A stretch of 64,000 nt of DNA from Butyrivibrio sp. (GCA_015056655.1 SVFV01000010.1:1-64000); one strand, 5' to 3'. Positions 53,021 through 62,356 are shown, counted from the first letter of the stretch. Notes: a model not told the origin generated them from the sequence alone. Numbers and translations: made by a program.

Positions 53021-54477
53021 TGATTTTTCAAATATCAGCTTTTTGTTTTTTGTTTTTACTATTCATAATATTTCATATAGCCCCCTCAAACTTCCGCAAG
53101 TGGATATTGCTTCTTGCCAGCATTGTATTTATAAGATGGCAGGGCGGATTATGGGGGCTTATTGTAATATCTGCAATTACGCTTGTTGCATATACCCTCG
53201 GAATAGTAACTGAGAAACTTTCAATACAGCATAAAGAAAAAGCAGCAGAAGTCCTGCCAATAATCGGTATCATTTTCTTTGTATTTATCCTTTTTGGATG
53301 GAAATATATGGCAACTTTTGCAGGTGCTTTTTCTATATCTATACCAGACAGAATAGAAAGTATTGGAATTCCCATAGGATTGTCATTCTATTCATTCCAG
53401 GCTATAAGCTATATGGCAGATATCCGTATGGGCAAAGTCAAGGCTCAGAAGAACCTTGGGAAGCTTGCTCTTTATATGATGTGGTTTCCGAAATGGATGA
53501 GCGGACCTATAGAGCGAACAGATGATTTTATCAGACAGATTGATACCTGCGGACAGACCAGGCTTTTAGATGAGAAAAGACTAAAAAGAGCACTTACCTA
53601 TATACTTTGGGGCCTTTTCATGAAGCTCGTTTTAGCTGACAGACTTGGTGTTGTAGTCGACGTGGTATATTCGGATATTCCAACTTATGGCTTTTTGACA
53701 CTTCTTTTAACGTCAATTCTGTACTCAATCCAGATTTACTGCGACTTTGCCGGATATACCAATACAATGATCGGAGTATCCTCTCTGTTTGGCATAGAGC
53801 TTACGCAGAACTTCCGCATACCGTACATGGCTGAGAATGTAGTGGACTTCTGGAGAAGATGGCATATCTCACTTAGTAGCTTCCTCAAGGACTATATCTA
53901 TATCCCTCTTGGTGGTAATAGAAAAGGTAGTGCTAGAAAAGCTTTAAACACAGTAATTGTTTTCCTTGTGTGCGGAGCATGGCATGGCGCAGGCATGAGC
54001 TTTATCGTGTGGGGATTGCTGCATGGAATCCTTAATGTGCTGTCTGGAAATCTGAAGAAAACAAAAGCATCTATTCTTGTCTCAGGATTTATTGGAAGAA
54101 TTATAAACTTTATAATTGTTACCTTTGCATGGATATTCTTTAGAGCATCAAAGCTCGGGGATGCGCTCACCTTTATAAAAGGGATGATTCCTTTTGCTAA
54201 CGGACAAGTGGCTTTGGCTGGATTTGAGATAGAGGAATCCATGCTCCTTGGAATATCAACTATAGAATGGATTGTAAGCTTGATAGCAATTCTTGTTTTA
54301 GCTTTAGCAGATAGTTACGCCGATTCAAGAAAGGAGCTTCTTCCGGATATCATAGCAGAAAAATGGAGTATCCCCAAAAGAGCTGCATTTGTTACACTGC
54401 TTACCATTATTATCTTTATCTTTGGTAAGTACGGCGCAGGAGATGAGATACGAAGCTTTGTTTACATGCAGTTCTAG
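53020..54477 (+). CDS. MBOAT family O-acyltransferase (second copy)
   Basis: 485 aa with 11-12 helices. WMSGPIERTDDFIRQ, FWRRWHISLSSFLKDYIYIPLGG and the catalytic His in CGAWHGAGMSFI mark the family. Together with the SGNH-like gene downstream it forms the second MBOAT module in the window, distinct from 40121-41497. It probably acetylates an exported glycan. It is translationally coupled to the fucosidase by TAATG. Confidence 0.92.
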   Translation: MIFQISAFCFLFLLFIIFHIAPSNFRKWILLLASIVFIRWQGGLWGLIVISAITLVAYTLGIVTEKLSIQHKEKAAEVLPIIGIIFFVFILFGWKYMATFAGAFSISIPDRIESIGIPIGLSFYSFQAISYMADIRMGKVKAQKNLGKLALYMMWFPKWMSGPIERTDDFIRQIDTCGQTRLLDEKRLKRALTYILWGLFMKLVLADRLGVVVDVVYSDIPTYGFLTLLLTSILYSIQIYCDFAGYTNTMIGVSSLFGIELTQNFRIPYMAENVVDFWRRWHISLSSFLKDYIYIPLGGNRKGSARKALNTVIVFLVCGAWHGAGMSFIVWGLLHGILNVLSGNLKKTKASILVSGFIGRIINFIIVTFAWIFFRASKLGDALTFIKGMIPFANGQVALAGFEIEESMLLGISTIEWIVSLIAILVLALADSYADSRKELLPDIIAEKWSIPKRAAFVTLLTIIIFIFGKYGAGDEIRSFVYMQF

Positions 54478-54489
54478 GAAAGTTTGAAT

Positions 54490-55575
54490 ATGAGTAAAAG
54501 AACAAAAGAAATAATTGCAGTTGTCCTAAGCGTGGCCATAATACTGGGAACGCTTTCGGTAGCTGACAGAATTTTAAGAGAAAAATCAGAGGATGGAATA
54601 ACCCAGTGCGCAGCGATGTATGATCAGCCCAGGGATACGGTGGATGTTGTCATGCTTGGCTCCAGCCATGTGCACTATGGCATAAACACAGCAACGCTTT
54701 GGAAGAACTATGGCATAGCTGCCTATGACTATTCATCCGCAGAGCAGCCCCTTTGGATTTCATATTATTATCTAAAGGAATTCTGCAAATATCAAAAGCC
54801 CAATGTGGTTGTCCTTGACTTTTTTAGCCCGGCAGCCTTTTTGGATAATTACAAGTCAAAGTACTATTTTACAGATGATCAGATATATGGATTTAAGTTT
54901 TCTATGAACAAGCTTTTCATGATGAATGCAGCTTTTGATGGAAAAATAGAAAACTGGGATAAATATTTTCCTTCATTTTTTGGCTATCACGACAGATACG
55001 ACAAGCTTGAGGCTGAGGATTTCAGCTCCTTTGGAAAAGATAACAGCTCCTTTAAGGGCTATGTTCCGCTTTTTCACAACGCGAAGGTATCAGCTCCTGT
55101 TATAGAAACTGATGAAAAGCTTGCACCTTCTGATAAGTCCGTTAAGTATTTGAAAAAGATTATCGATTACACAAATGACCATGATATCGAGCTTTATATA
55201 ACTATTGTCCCATATAGTGTAAATATTCCTCAGCAGGAGGGCCTTGTCCAGCAGGAGGAGGCCAGGTTCAACTGGCTTGAGGATTATATAGAAAGCCTTG
55301 ATGATAATGAAAACATTCATTTTGATTACACCATTAAACACGTACATGATTTTGGAATAGATTTTGAAAATGGTACAGATATTGCAGATGGAAACTCTCA
55401 TCTAAATTATTATGGAAGTATAAAATTTTCCGAATATCTTGGAGAAGACTTAAGAAATGCTTATGGAATCAGCCTTTTGCCAGACCATAGAGGCGAAGAA
55501 GCTTACAGTTCCTGGGATGAGCATGTAAAGATTGTGGAGAACAAGGTTTTAGATGCGGATTGGGAGGTAAGGTAA
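54490..55575 (+). CDS. SGNH/DltD-like extracytoplasmic acyltransferase partner
   Basis: 361 aa from ATG 54490, with AGGAAAG 7 nt upstream; the track uses TTG two codons earlier. One N-terminal anchor (about residues 8-25). SGNH-like blocks: LGSSHVHYGINT (about 55-66, Ser-His) and the terminal SHLNYYGSIKFSEYLG (about 318). It should take acyl groups delivered by the adjacent MBOAT protein and place them on a glycan outside the membrane. Third gene of the fucosidase operon. Confidence 0.82.
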   Translation: MSKRTKEIIAVVLSVAIILGTLSVADRILREKSEDGITQCAAMYDQPRDTVDVVMLGSSHVHYGINTATLWKNYGIAAYDYSSAEQPLWISYYYLKEFCKYQKPNVVVLDFFSPAAFLDNYKSKYYFTDDQIYGFKFSMNKLFMMNAAFDGKIENWDKYFPSFFGYHDRYDKLEAEDFSSFGKDNSSFKGYVPLFHNAKVSAPVIETDEKLAPSDKSVKYLKKIIDYTNDHDIELYITIVPYSVNIPQQEGLVQQEEARFNWLEDYIESLDDNENIHFDYTIKHVHDFGIDFENGTDIADGNSHLNYYGSIKFSEYLGEDLRNAYGISLLPDHRGEEAYSSWDEHVKIVENKVLDADWEVR

Positions 55576-55587
55576 TCAATATGTGCC

Positions 55588-55616
55588 TTGATAATTCAGC
55601 TATTTTCTGATAGTAT
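55588..55616 (+). promoter_or_regulatory. Promoter upstream of the NifU-like/GGGtGRT pair
   Basis: TTGATA (55588-55593), a 17-nt spacer and TAGTAT (55611-55616). Two further TATAAT hexamers (55636, 55655) lack good -35 partners. Confidence 0.5.
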
Positions 55617-55685
55617 CTGTCTAGTAGTGTGAAGTTATAATGTAGTTAATTCACTATAATATCACTATAGGTTAAGGAGGTAATT

Positions 55686-56378
55686 ATGATTTACTCAACA
55701 GAGGTAAAAAATATGTGTCCCGTAACACAAGGGGTACATCATGGTGCTGCTCCCATTCCTGAAGAGGCAAAATGGGTACAGTCCAAAGAAATCAAGGACA
55801 TTTCCGGATACACACATGGTATTGGCTGGTGTGCTCCTCAGCAGGGTGGATGTAAGCTTTCACTCAATGTTAAGGATGGTGTTATCCAGGAAGCATTGGT
55901 AGAGACAATTGGATGTTCAGGTATGACACATTCAGCAGCTATGGCAGCTGAAATTCTTCCCGGTCTTACAGTTCTTGAAGCTCTTAACACAGACCTTGTT
56001 TGTGATGCTATCAACACAGCTATGAGAGAGCTTTTCCTTCAGATCGTTTATGGTAGAACACAGAGTGCATTCTCAGAGGATGGTCTTCAGATCGGTGCTG
56101 GTCTTGAGGATCTTGGTAAGGGATCACGTTCAATGGTAGGTACAACCTACGGTACACTTGACAAGGGACCTCGTTACCTCGAGCTTACTGATGGTTACAT
56201 CACAGATCTCGCTCTTGACGAGAATGATGAGATAATCGGTTACAAGTATGTTAACTTCGGAAAGATGATGGACTTCATCAAGGCTGGTGATGATGCAAAC
56301 ACAGCTATTGAGAAGGCTAAGGGTCAGTACGGTCGTGTTGCTGATGCTGCAAGATTCATCGATCCCAGAAAACAGTGA
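55686..56378 (+). CDS. NifU-like iron-sulfur cluster assembly scaffold-family protein
   Basis: 230 aa. A NifU/IscU-related core carries CSGMTHSAAMAAEIL (about residues 78-92) and upstream Cys in WCAPQQGGCKL (about 48-58). The C-terminal half (TYGTLDKGPRYLELTDGYI) is particular to this subgroup. Very biased codon use points to high expression. AAGGAGG precedes the ATG. Partner of the GGGtGRT protein encoded next. The precise reaction is unknown to me; a role in Fe-S or sulfur handling is inferred from the scaffold fold. Confidence 0.8.
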   Translation: MIYSTEVKNMCPVTQGVHHGAAPIPEEAKWVQSKEIKDISGYTHGIGWCAPQQGGCKLSLNVKDGVIQEALVETIGCSGMTHSAAMAAEILPGLTVLEALNTDLVCDAINTAMRELFLQIVYGRTQSAFSEDGLQIGAGLEDLGKGSRSMVGTTYGTLDKGPRYLELTDGYITDLALDENDEIIGYKYVNFGKMMDFIKAGDDANTAIEKAKGQYGRVADAARFIDPRKQ

Positions 56379-56400
56379 TAAGGTAAGGAGGATATTAAAA

Positions 56401-57420
56401 ATGGCTTTATTTGAATCATATGAAAGAAGAGAGCCCCAGATTCTGGCTTGCCTTAAGGAGTATGGGATTTCTTCTATCGAAGAATGTAAAGAAATCACAA
56501 TGGCAGCAGGCATTGATGTATACAGCCTCATCGAGGGTATCCAGCCTATCTGCTTTGAAAATGCTAAGTGGGCTTACACAGTAGGTGCTGCTATCGCAAT
56601 CAAGAAGAACTGCCGCAAGGCTGCTGATGCTGCTGCAGCAATCGGTATCGGCCTTCAGGCTTTCTGCATCCCTGGTTCTGTTGCAGACCGTCGTAAGGTT
56701 GGTCTTGGACATGGTAACCTTGGTAAGATGCTTCTTGAAGAGGATACAGAGTGCTTCGCATTCCTCGCTGGTCACGAGTCATTCGCTGCTGCTGAGGGTG
56801 CTATCGGTATCGCTGAGAAGGCTAACAAGGTTCGTCAGAAGCCCCTTCGCGTTATCCTTAATGGTCTTGGAAAAGACGCTGCACAGATCATTTCCCGTAT
56901 CAACGGCTTCACATATGTAGAGACAAAGTACAACTACTTCACAGGTGAGGTTGAGGAAGTATTCAGAAAGTGCTATTCAAAGGATGCAAATTCACCTCGT
57001 GCAAAGGTTAACTGCTACGGCGCTAACGATGTACAGGAAGGTGTTGCTATCATGTGGAAGGAGAACGTTGACGTATCTATCACAGGTAACTCAACCAATC
57101 CTACAAGATTCCAGCATCCCGTTGCAGGTACATATAAGAAAGAGCGTAACGAAGCTGGTAAGAAGTACTTCTCAGTTGCTTCAGGTGGTGGTACAGGTCG
57201 TACACTTCACCCTGACAACATGGCAGCTGGTCCTGCTTCCTACGGTATGACAGATACTATGGGTCGTATGCACTCAGACGCTCAGTTCGCTGGTTCTTCA
57301 TCAGTTCCTGCTCACGTTGAGATGATGGGTCTTATCGGCGCTGGTAACAACCCGATGGTTGGTATGACTGTTTCTACAGCTGTATCCATCGAGGAAGCTG
57401 CAAAGGCTGGTAAGTTCTAA
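56401..57420 (+). CDS. GGGtGRT protein, conserved, uncharacterised
   Basis: 339 aa from MALFESYERREPQIL with AGGAGG 9 nt upstream; the track extends 38 codons too far. It carries the name-giving motif SGGGTGRTLHPDN (about residues 259-271), plus AGTYKKERNEAGKKYFSVA just before. No membrane segment. The family occurs in anaerobic Firmicutes beside this scaffold-like gene. Codon bias shows high expression. No reaction has been assigned to my knowledge. Confidence 0.88.
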   Translation: MALFESYERREPQILACLKEYGISSIEECKEITMAAGIDVYSLIEGIQPICFENAKWAYTVGAAIAIKKNCRKAADAAAAIGIGLQAFCIPGSVADRRKVGLGHGNLGKMLLEEDTECFAFLAGHESFAAAEGAIGIAEKANKVRQKPLRVILNGLGKDAAQIISRINGFTYVETKYNYFTGEVEEVFRKCYSKDANSPRAKVNCYGANDVQEGVAIMWKENVDVSITGNSTNPTRFQHPVAGTYKKERNEAGKKYFSVASGGGTGRTLHPDNMAAGPASYGMTDTMGRMHSDAQFAGSSSVPAHVEMMGLIGAGNNPMVGMTVSTAVSIEEAAKAGKF

Positions 57421-57444
57421 TATTTGTACTTTATAAGATATGTT

Positions 57445-57480
57445 GCCCCCCTGCAAGGAAGTCCCTTGCAGGGGGCTTTT
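57445..57480 (+). terminator. Intrinsic terminator after the GGGtGRT gene
   Basis: GCCCCCCTGCAAGG and CCTTGCAGGGGGC form a very stable stem with a 5-nt loop, followed by TTTT. Confidence 0.9.
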
Positions 57481-57548
57481 ATATGTATTGCGAAAGATTA
57501 TTATCGCCTTAAACAAATCTTAAGGATTAATTCATTGCTATTTCAAAA

Positions 57549-57631
57549 TGCTTATGATAATTTAATTGAGCGTTATTCATAAGCCATGTGAAGGTATCTG
57601 AGCTATTCGCTCAAATTATCCAACTTTTTTT
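57549..57631 (+). promoter_or_regulatory. Leader with competing stems upstream of the Rpn gene
   Basis: GCTTATGA (57550) pairs with TCATAAGC (57577), while TGAGCG inside that loop can pair with CGCTCA (57608), and TGAGC/GCTCA forms a third local hairpin followed by a run of seven T (57625-57631). The stems exclude each other, so attenuation is possible. Nothing else is seen in this 348-nt gap. Confidence 0.3.
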
Positions 57632-57768
57632 GGAACCAGATATAATACCGAGTTTTTTAGTACTATTATTTAAAATATTAATTCTTTGTAGTCGTCTGTC
57701 TTACCTTTTCAAGCTATGTAATGGCGCTTGAAACCCGAAAATCTAATACATATAATGGAGGTAAGAAA

Positions 57769-58743
57769 ATGAAGTTTTGGACCAGAATAATAGGAAGGGT
57801 TAATAGGAACTATAAGGACAGGCTGTTTATAAGGATTTTCTCAGATAAAGATGCACTATTGAGGCTGTATAATGCAGTAAATGGAACAAATTATTCTAAT
57901 GCTCAAGATATACAGATAAATACTATAGATGACTATTTGTATATGGGTATGAAAAATGATATTTCTTTTCTCTTTACAGATGTCCTCAATCTTTATGAGC
58001 ATCAATCAACATTTAATCCTAATATGCCACTTAGAGGATTTCTGTATTTGGCGAGCCTGTATCAAAAAATATTTGATGAAAAGGATCTATTTAGTTCAAA
58101 GCTGATTGAACTTCCATCCCCTCAGTTATTTGTTTTCTACAATGGAACGAAGGAAGAACCTGACAGGATGGAAATGAAGCTAAGTGATGCATTTATTGGG
58201 AAAAAAGATTTTGAACCATGTCTTGAATGCAAAGCAATTATGCTAAACATAAATAGTGGGCATAATGAACAGATAATGGGAGCCTGCAAAGAATTGAGGG
58301 AGTATGCAACATTTATTTCTTTAGTTCGAAAAAACCTAAAAAATGGTTTGAAATTGAGAGATGCTATTGATAAAGCAGTAGATGAATGCATAGAAGAAGG
58401 CATTTTACGAGACTTGTTTTTGAATAATCGAAAAGAGGTGGTTAGTATGCTACTTATGGAATATGATCAGGAAGCGCATATTCGCAGTGAAAAGAATATT
58501 TCTTTTGAAGAAGGTGTAGCGAAGGGAATCCAGCAGGAAAAGTATAAAAATTTATGTAAACTCATCAAACAGATTCTAAAAAACTATCAGGCTGGTAAGT
58601 CTGCCGAAGAAATTGCGGATATACTTGATGAATCAGAAGAAACTATTCGAAAAATAGTAAAGATATCAGAGAAATTTGCACCAGAATATGATGTCAAAAA
58701 GATAGCTGATGCACTTTTGGAAAGATATGAAAAAGATGACTGA
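57769..58743 (+). CDS. Rpn-family PD-(D/E)XK nuclease (recombination-promoting nuclease/putative transposase)
   Basis: 324 aa from MKFWTRIIGRVNRNYKDRLF; GGAGG precedes it by 8 nt, and the track starts 16 codons early. The active-site region is NDISFLF and VLNLYEHQST (Asp and Glu-x-Gln of the PDDEXK fold, about residues 62-78). Family-specific LPSPQLFVFYNG and the helical C-terminal repeat follow. Rpn proteins cut DNA and promote RecA-independent recombination. Its 3' end and terminator are duplicated downstream at 62357-62588. Confidence 0.85.
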   Translation: MKFWTRIIGRVNRNYKDRLFIRIFSDKDALLRLYNAVNGTNYSNAQDIQINTIDDYLYMGMKNDISFLFTDVLNLYEHQSTFNPNMPLRGFLYLASLYQKIFDEKDLFSSKLIELPSPQLFVFYNGTKEEPDRMEMKLSDAFIGKKDFEPCLECKAIMLNINSGHNEQIMGACKELREYATFISLVRKNLKNGLKLRDAIDKAVDECIEEGILRDLFLNNRKEVVSMLLMEYDQEAHIRSEKNISFEEGVAKGIQQEKYKNLCKLIKQILKNYQAGKSAEEIADILDESEETIRKIVKISEKFAPEYDVKKIADALLERYEKDD

Positions 58744-58841
58744 AATATTGTAACAAAAAATTTTTTTACCAGTAAAATGGAAAATTAATATTATTGAAAT
58801 ACAGTCCTCAGGCGTAGCTTTAAGGCTTTGCCTGGGGATTT
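58612..58841 (+). repeat. Direct repeat, left copy (3' end of the rpn gene plus terminator)
   Basis: From ATTGCGGAT inside the rpn coding region through its stop and terminator to GGGGATTT, about 230 nt. It matches the copy at 62357-62588 at roughly nine of ten positions. The two copies bracket the Xre-AAA-DUF5688 genes. Confidence 0.9.
58803..58841 (+). terminator. Terminator of the rpn gene
   Basis: TCCTCAGGC and GCCTGGGGA pair (one GU) around a 16-nt loop, followed by TTTATGATTTT. Confidence 0.6.
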
Positions 58842-58886
58842 ATGATTTTCTTAAAGATTGAAATGATTCTTACAATGGACATTAAG

Positions 58887-58929
58887 TTGATATTAAACTG
58901 TATAGATAATATAATCGATACGTTAACGT
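58887..58929 (+). promoter_or_regulatory. Promoter and possible operator of the xre gene
   Basis: TTGATA (58887-58892), a 17-nt spacer and TATAAT (58910-58915) form a near-consensus promoter. ACGTTAACGT (58920-58929), a perfect palindrome at the start site, could be the autoregulatory operator. Confidence 0.7.
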
Positions 58930-58980
58930 TATTAACTATTAGTTGATGAGTGATACTGAACATTTCGGTTAGGGGAATAT

Positions 58981-59322
58981 ATGCAGATTAGTGAGAGAAT
59001 TTTTAAAATATTGAATGAAAAAAATATGAATCTGGCGGAGTTCTCAAGAAAAACAGGAATATCTCACAGTACAGTTAGTGATTGGCGGAGAAAGAAAACA
59101 AATCCCTCTGCGGATAAAATCCTTACTATTTGTGATGTACTGGGGGTAAATCCGTATGAGCTTTTGCAAGACAATGATGGTGATAATAATAAAAGCCTTG
59201 ACTATATGATACTTAGTGAAGGGACGGATAAGTATAGATTGGTTATAGAATTTGATGGATTGTCTCCGGATAAAAAAGAAAGATTATTTGGATATTTAAA
59301 TGCACTTAAAGATTTAGATTGA
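58981..59322 (+). CDS. Xre-family HTH transcriptional regulator
   Basis: 113 aa. The N-terminal HTH_3 domain (residues 5-62) contains NLAEFSRKTGISHSTVSDWRR, with the recognition helix at SHSTVSDW. The remaining 50 residues are an acidic dimerisation or effector part. It stands first in the cassette bracketed by the direct repeats and has its own promoter and terminator. It probably represses the AAA+ operon downstream and perhaps itself. Confidence 0.88.
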   Translation: MQISERIFKILNEKNMNLAEFSRKTGISHSTVSDWRRKKTNPSADKILTICDVLGVNPYELLQDNDGDNNKSLDYMILSEGTDKYRLVIEFDGLSPDKKERLFGYLNALKDLD

Positions 59323-59330
59323 AGATTGAG

Positions 59331-59357
59331 CCACATGTTTGTTGACATGTGGTTTTT
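59331..59357 (+). terminator. Terminator of the xre gene
   Basis: CCACATGT and ACATGTGG pair around TTTGTTG-type loop sequence, followed by TTTTTCTTT. Confidence 0.75.
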
Positions 59358-59360
59358 CTT

Positions 59361-59380
59361 TATATACTATATTGTATATA
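59361..59380. promoter_or_regulatory. Candidate Xre operator before the AAA+ gene
   Basis: TATATAC and GTATATA form a perfect 7-bp inverted repeat with a 6-bp spacer, placed about 43 nt before the AAA+ start, in the position of its promoter. Confidence 0.4.
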
Positions 59381-59422
59381 CGGAATCGATGACGTAAAAA
59401 CGATATGGGAGGAATGAATAGA

Positions 59423-61363
59423 ATGCAATTTTTTAAAGGCGAACTCAAACTGGGAGATTTGTATTATCGCGATAAAGAAGTGGTTTGCCAATCGGCTCGT
59501 AAGCTTAATTCAGAGTATTGGTCAAGAAAATTATTTTGGGGACTACATGTTGTTGTATCAAGAGTTACTTTGGGAATGGTGACATTTCTTGTTATGTCTG
59601 AGACTCAGGACGTAGATAATGAAGAAATAGACTCTATATGTCGGGAATATGCCACTGACCTTGCCAAACAATCTGATGTTTCCAAGGTTGACTGCTATAA
59701 AGATAAAATTCTTGTTTCTGAAATTACTTTATATACATTTTTTGATCTCCTTAAAGAAGAATGGTTGGAGAAAATGTATGAAGATAAGGATGAAATATAT
59801 GATCTTCTACACATTAGCGGCTCAAAATATGTGTGCAAAGAAGAGTTGATAGCTTCGACAATCAAAGAGAGGAAAAGCACTAGAAGTTATATACCAAAGG
59901 ATGAATTAGTAAGGATAAGAAATAGCAGGATACAGCAGGGTATTGTGGCATATTCACCTGTTCATTACATAGTAGTAGAAAGTAATGATACTATAGCCGA
60001 GCAAATTGAGGATGAAATAATATATGAATTACGAAAGGCCGGAAGAATAACAAGCAGACGACTTATTAAGCTTACTGATTCAGAAATGATAAATCTGGAA
60101 AGGCACAGATACAAAATACAAAACCTTAATAATCTTGATGGTGGAACTGTTATTGTTTCAATGAATCACTGTGATTTTGAGGACGCAGTTAAACTTACTA
60201 AAGCAGTCTATTCTGAAGAAAATCATTATCTTTCAAAATATGAGGTTATTTTTCATGTTTCAGAGAATGACCAGAAGCTTTTGAATGCTATAGAGGATAC
60301 ATGTAAGCTTTGGCCATTTATTCATATCAGAAATAAGCGTTTAAATAAGAAAACAGCTATAAAGCAACTTGAAGAGATTGCTACAGCAAATAATGTGATA
60401 GTTACTCAGGAAGATTGTCTTAAGGTTTTAAAGGATCAAAAGAATTATTCCTTTGATGAAGTTAATGAGATGTTCAGAAAATGGTTTCTTACAGATTATA
60501 CAATCAGTAAGTATCACCCACAGTATCGTAAAAAAATAGAAGAATATTACGGTGAAAAAGAAAAAGATACAGATGCTTTAAAAGAATTAGAAAATCTTGT
60601 TGGGCTGCGAGATGTAAAAGAGCTGTGTGTGAAAATCATAAAATTCTATGAACTGCAAGCGTTGAGAAGAAATGAGCTTTCTGATTCAGAGGGGATAGGA
60701 ATGCATATGATTTTTACTGGTAATCCGGGAACAGCTAAGACAACCGTGGCAAGGCTTATGGCAAAGATATTTAAGCAGAAAGGGATTCTCTCAAAAGGTG
60801 AGTTGATTGAGGTTGGACGACAGGATCTGGTTGGCAAATATGTAGGGTGGACAGCAAAAATAGTTAAAGAATACTTCGATAGGGCAAAGGGTAGTGTGTT
60901 GTTTATCGATGAAGCCTATTCTTTATTGGATGGTGATAAAAACAGTTTTGGAACGGAAGCGATTAATACTATTGTTCAGGAGATGGAAAACAGAAGAGAC
61001 GATGTTGTTGTAATATTTGCCGGATATAAAAAAGAGATGAATGAATTTGTTTCAGCTAATAGTGGCTTGAAGAGCAGGATATCTTTCTTCGTTGATTTTC
61101 CTGACTATTCTGGGGCAGAACTATATGAAATCCTTAATATCTTTGCCAAAAAGAATCATTTTGAATTGAATTCGGATGTTCATGATGCGTTTATGAAGAC
61201 AATTGAAATGCAGGATACTGTGAATGGAAATGGAAGACTAGTAAGAAATGAGTTTGAAAAGGCAAGACTACGACAGGCGAATCGCTTGTTACAAACGTCA
61301 AAGAAACCCAAAAGAGAGGATTTATTTAAACTTGTTGGAGCTGATTTTGGAGGTGCGTCATGA
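59423..61363 (+). CDS. CbxX/CfqX-type AAA+ ATPase with a long unique N-terminal region
   Basis: 646 aa from MQFFKGELKLGDLYY, chosen because GGGAGG lies 10 nt upstream. The C-terminal third is an AAA+ module of the CbxX/SpoVK class: LVGLRDVKEL, Walker A GNPGTAKTT (from residue 433; Ala replaces the usual Gly before Lys), Walker B VLFIDEAYSL (from 492), then the sensor 1 region IFAGYKKEMNEF and GLKSRI with its arginine. The first 400 residues match no family I know and may bind the partner. The stop overlaps the next start (ATGA). Confidence 0.85.
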   Translation: MQFFKGELKLGDLYYRDKEVVCQSARKLNSEYWSRKLFWGLHVVVSRVTLGMVTFLVMSETQDVDNEEIDSICREYATDLAKQSDVSKVDCYKDKILVSEITLYTFFDLLKEEWLEKMYEDKDEIYDLLHISGSKYVCKEELIASTIKERKSTRSYIPKDELVRIRNSRIQQGIVAYSPVHYIVVESNDTIAEQIEDEIIYELRKAGRITSRRLIKLTDSEMINLERHRYKIQNLNNLDGGTVIVSMNHCDFEDAVKLTKAVYSEENHYLSKYEVIFHVSENDQKLLNAIEDTCKLWPFIHIRNKRLNKKTAIKQLEEIATANNVIVTQEDCLKVLKDQKNYSFDEVNEMFRKWFLTDYTISKYHPQYRKKIEEYYGEKEKDTDALKELENLVGLRDVKELCVKIIKFYELQALRRNELSDSEGIGMHMIFTGNPGTAKTTVARLMAKIFKQKGILSKGELIEVGRQDLVGKYVGWTAKIVKEYFDRAKGSVLFIDEAYSLLDGDKNSFGTEAINTIVQEMENRRDDVVVIFAGYKKEMNEFVSANSGLKSRISFFVDFPDYSGAELYEILNIFAKKNHFELNSDVHDAFMKTIEMQDTVNGNGRLVRNEFEKARLRQANRLLQTSKKPKREDLFKLVGADFGGAS

Positions 61364-62349
61364 TATATGTCGATTTTAGAACGGAAGTGGTAGAAAAACT
61401 GAGCAAAAAATTTCAAAATAGCGGATGGGTTATAAAACTCTATAAAGAAGGCTATACGGCAAACAATAAGCAGGAACTCGATTTTATACAGCAGACAAAC
61501 ATAAAATACTTCGGACATAGTAAGGATATTCTTGAGGGAGATTTTATTAAAATGTCAAAAGCCTGTGTCGGGGGTGGGACTTCAGTGTGTAGATTTGAGG
61601 TGAAGTATCTCTTTGATGAATATAATAGAGAAGGTTGGGAGAGGGTTTTTAAAATTGCAGATATGAACCTTAGAAGCACAGATAATGCAAAAGATTCGAT
61701 TGGAAATATCGCTAAATATGATGAAATTAACAATATACTTATCGCAAGACCATTGAACTATGAAAAGAATAAAGAGGCTTTAAAAGGACACATATTTCGT
61801 AGGGTAGGAGACTTTGCAATAGTGCTCTATATTCGTATATCTGATAATAAAGAAAACTTGATTTCGTGCAAGGTGCCAAGGACTGATTTTGAAGCTTGGA
61901 ATATAAGCGAAGATCAGGCAATAGATCGAGCTCTGGAAAACTCAAGTATGATGTATCCTGCGGAGATTTATAAAACAAGTGGACAAATAATTGAAGATGC
62001 ACTTTTCAACATTGTAACGCCATTTGACATTGACAAAGATTCGGTTGGCGAGATGACTACACTTACATGTACATGTTTTGGACAAAGGAATGGTGCGGTG
62101 GTGATATTCTATCCGGGAATAATGGAAAAATTTTACAAAGCATTTGGAAATGAAGAGTACTATGTAGTATTTACTGCTACAACAGAGTTCCACCTTCACC
62201 GCTGCAGTGAGTTTGCCCCTGAACAGTTACTTGAAACACTTTTGGATTGCAATGAGCGATTTCCGGAAGACACATTAAGTAATATGATTTTCAGATATAG
62301 TAGTGATAAGAAAGAACTGTTGCCTGTTAGCTTATGTGAGGAAAAATAG
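61360..62349 (+). CDS. DUF5688-like protein
   Basis: 329 aa, soluble. ILIARPLNYEKN, FRRVGDFAIVLYIRI, CKVPRTDFEAW and AVVIFYPGIMEKFYKAFGNEEYYVVF follow the layout of DUF5688 proteins, common in Lachnospiraceae mobile elements and of unknown function. It is translationally coupled to the AAA+ ATPase, so the two probably work as one unit, for example ATPase plus remodelled partner. The stop falls a few bases before the right direct repeat. Confidence 0.7.
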   Translation: MIYVDFRTEVVEKLSKKFQNSGWVIKLYKEGYTANNKQELDFIQQTNIKYFGHSKDILEGDFIKMSKACVGGGTSVCRFEVKYLFDEYNREGWERVFKIADMNLRSTDNAKDSIGNIAKYDEINNILIARPLNYEKNKEALKGHIFRRVGDFAIVLYIRISDNKENLISCKVPRTDFEAWNISEDQAIDRALENSSMMYPAEIYKTSGQIIEDALFNIVTPFDIDKDSVGEMTTLTCTCFGQRNGAVVIFYPGIMEKFYKAFGNEEYYVVFTATTEFHLHRCSEFAPEQLLETLLDCNERFPEDTLSNMIFRYSSDKKELLPVSLCEEK

Positions 62350-62356
62350 ACAATGG

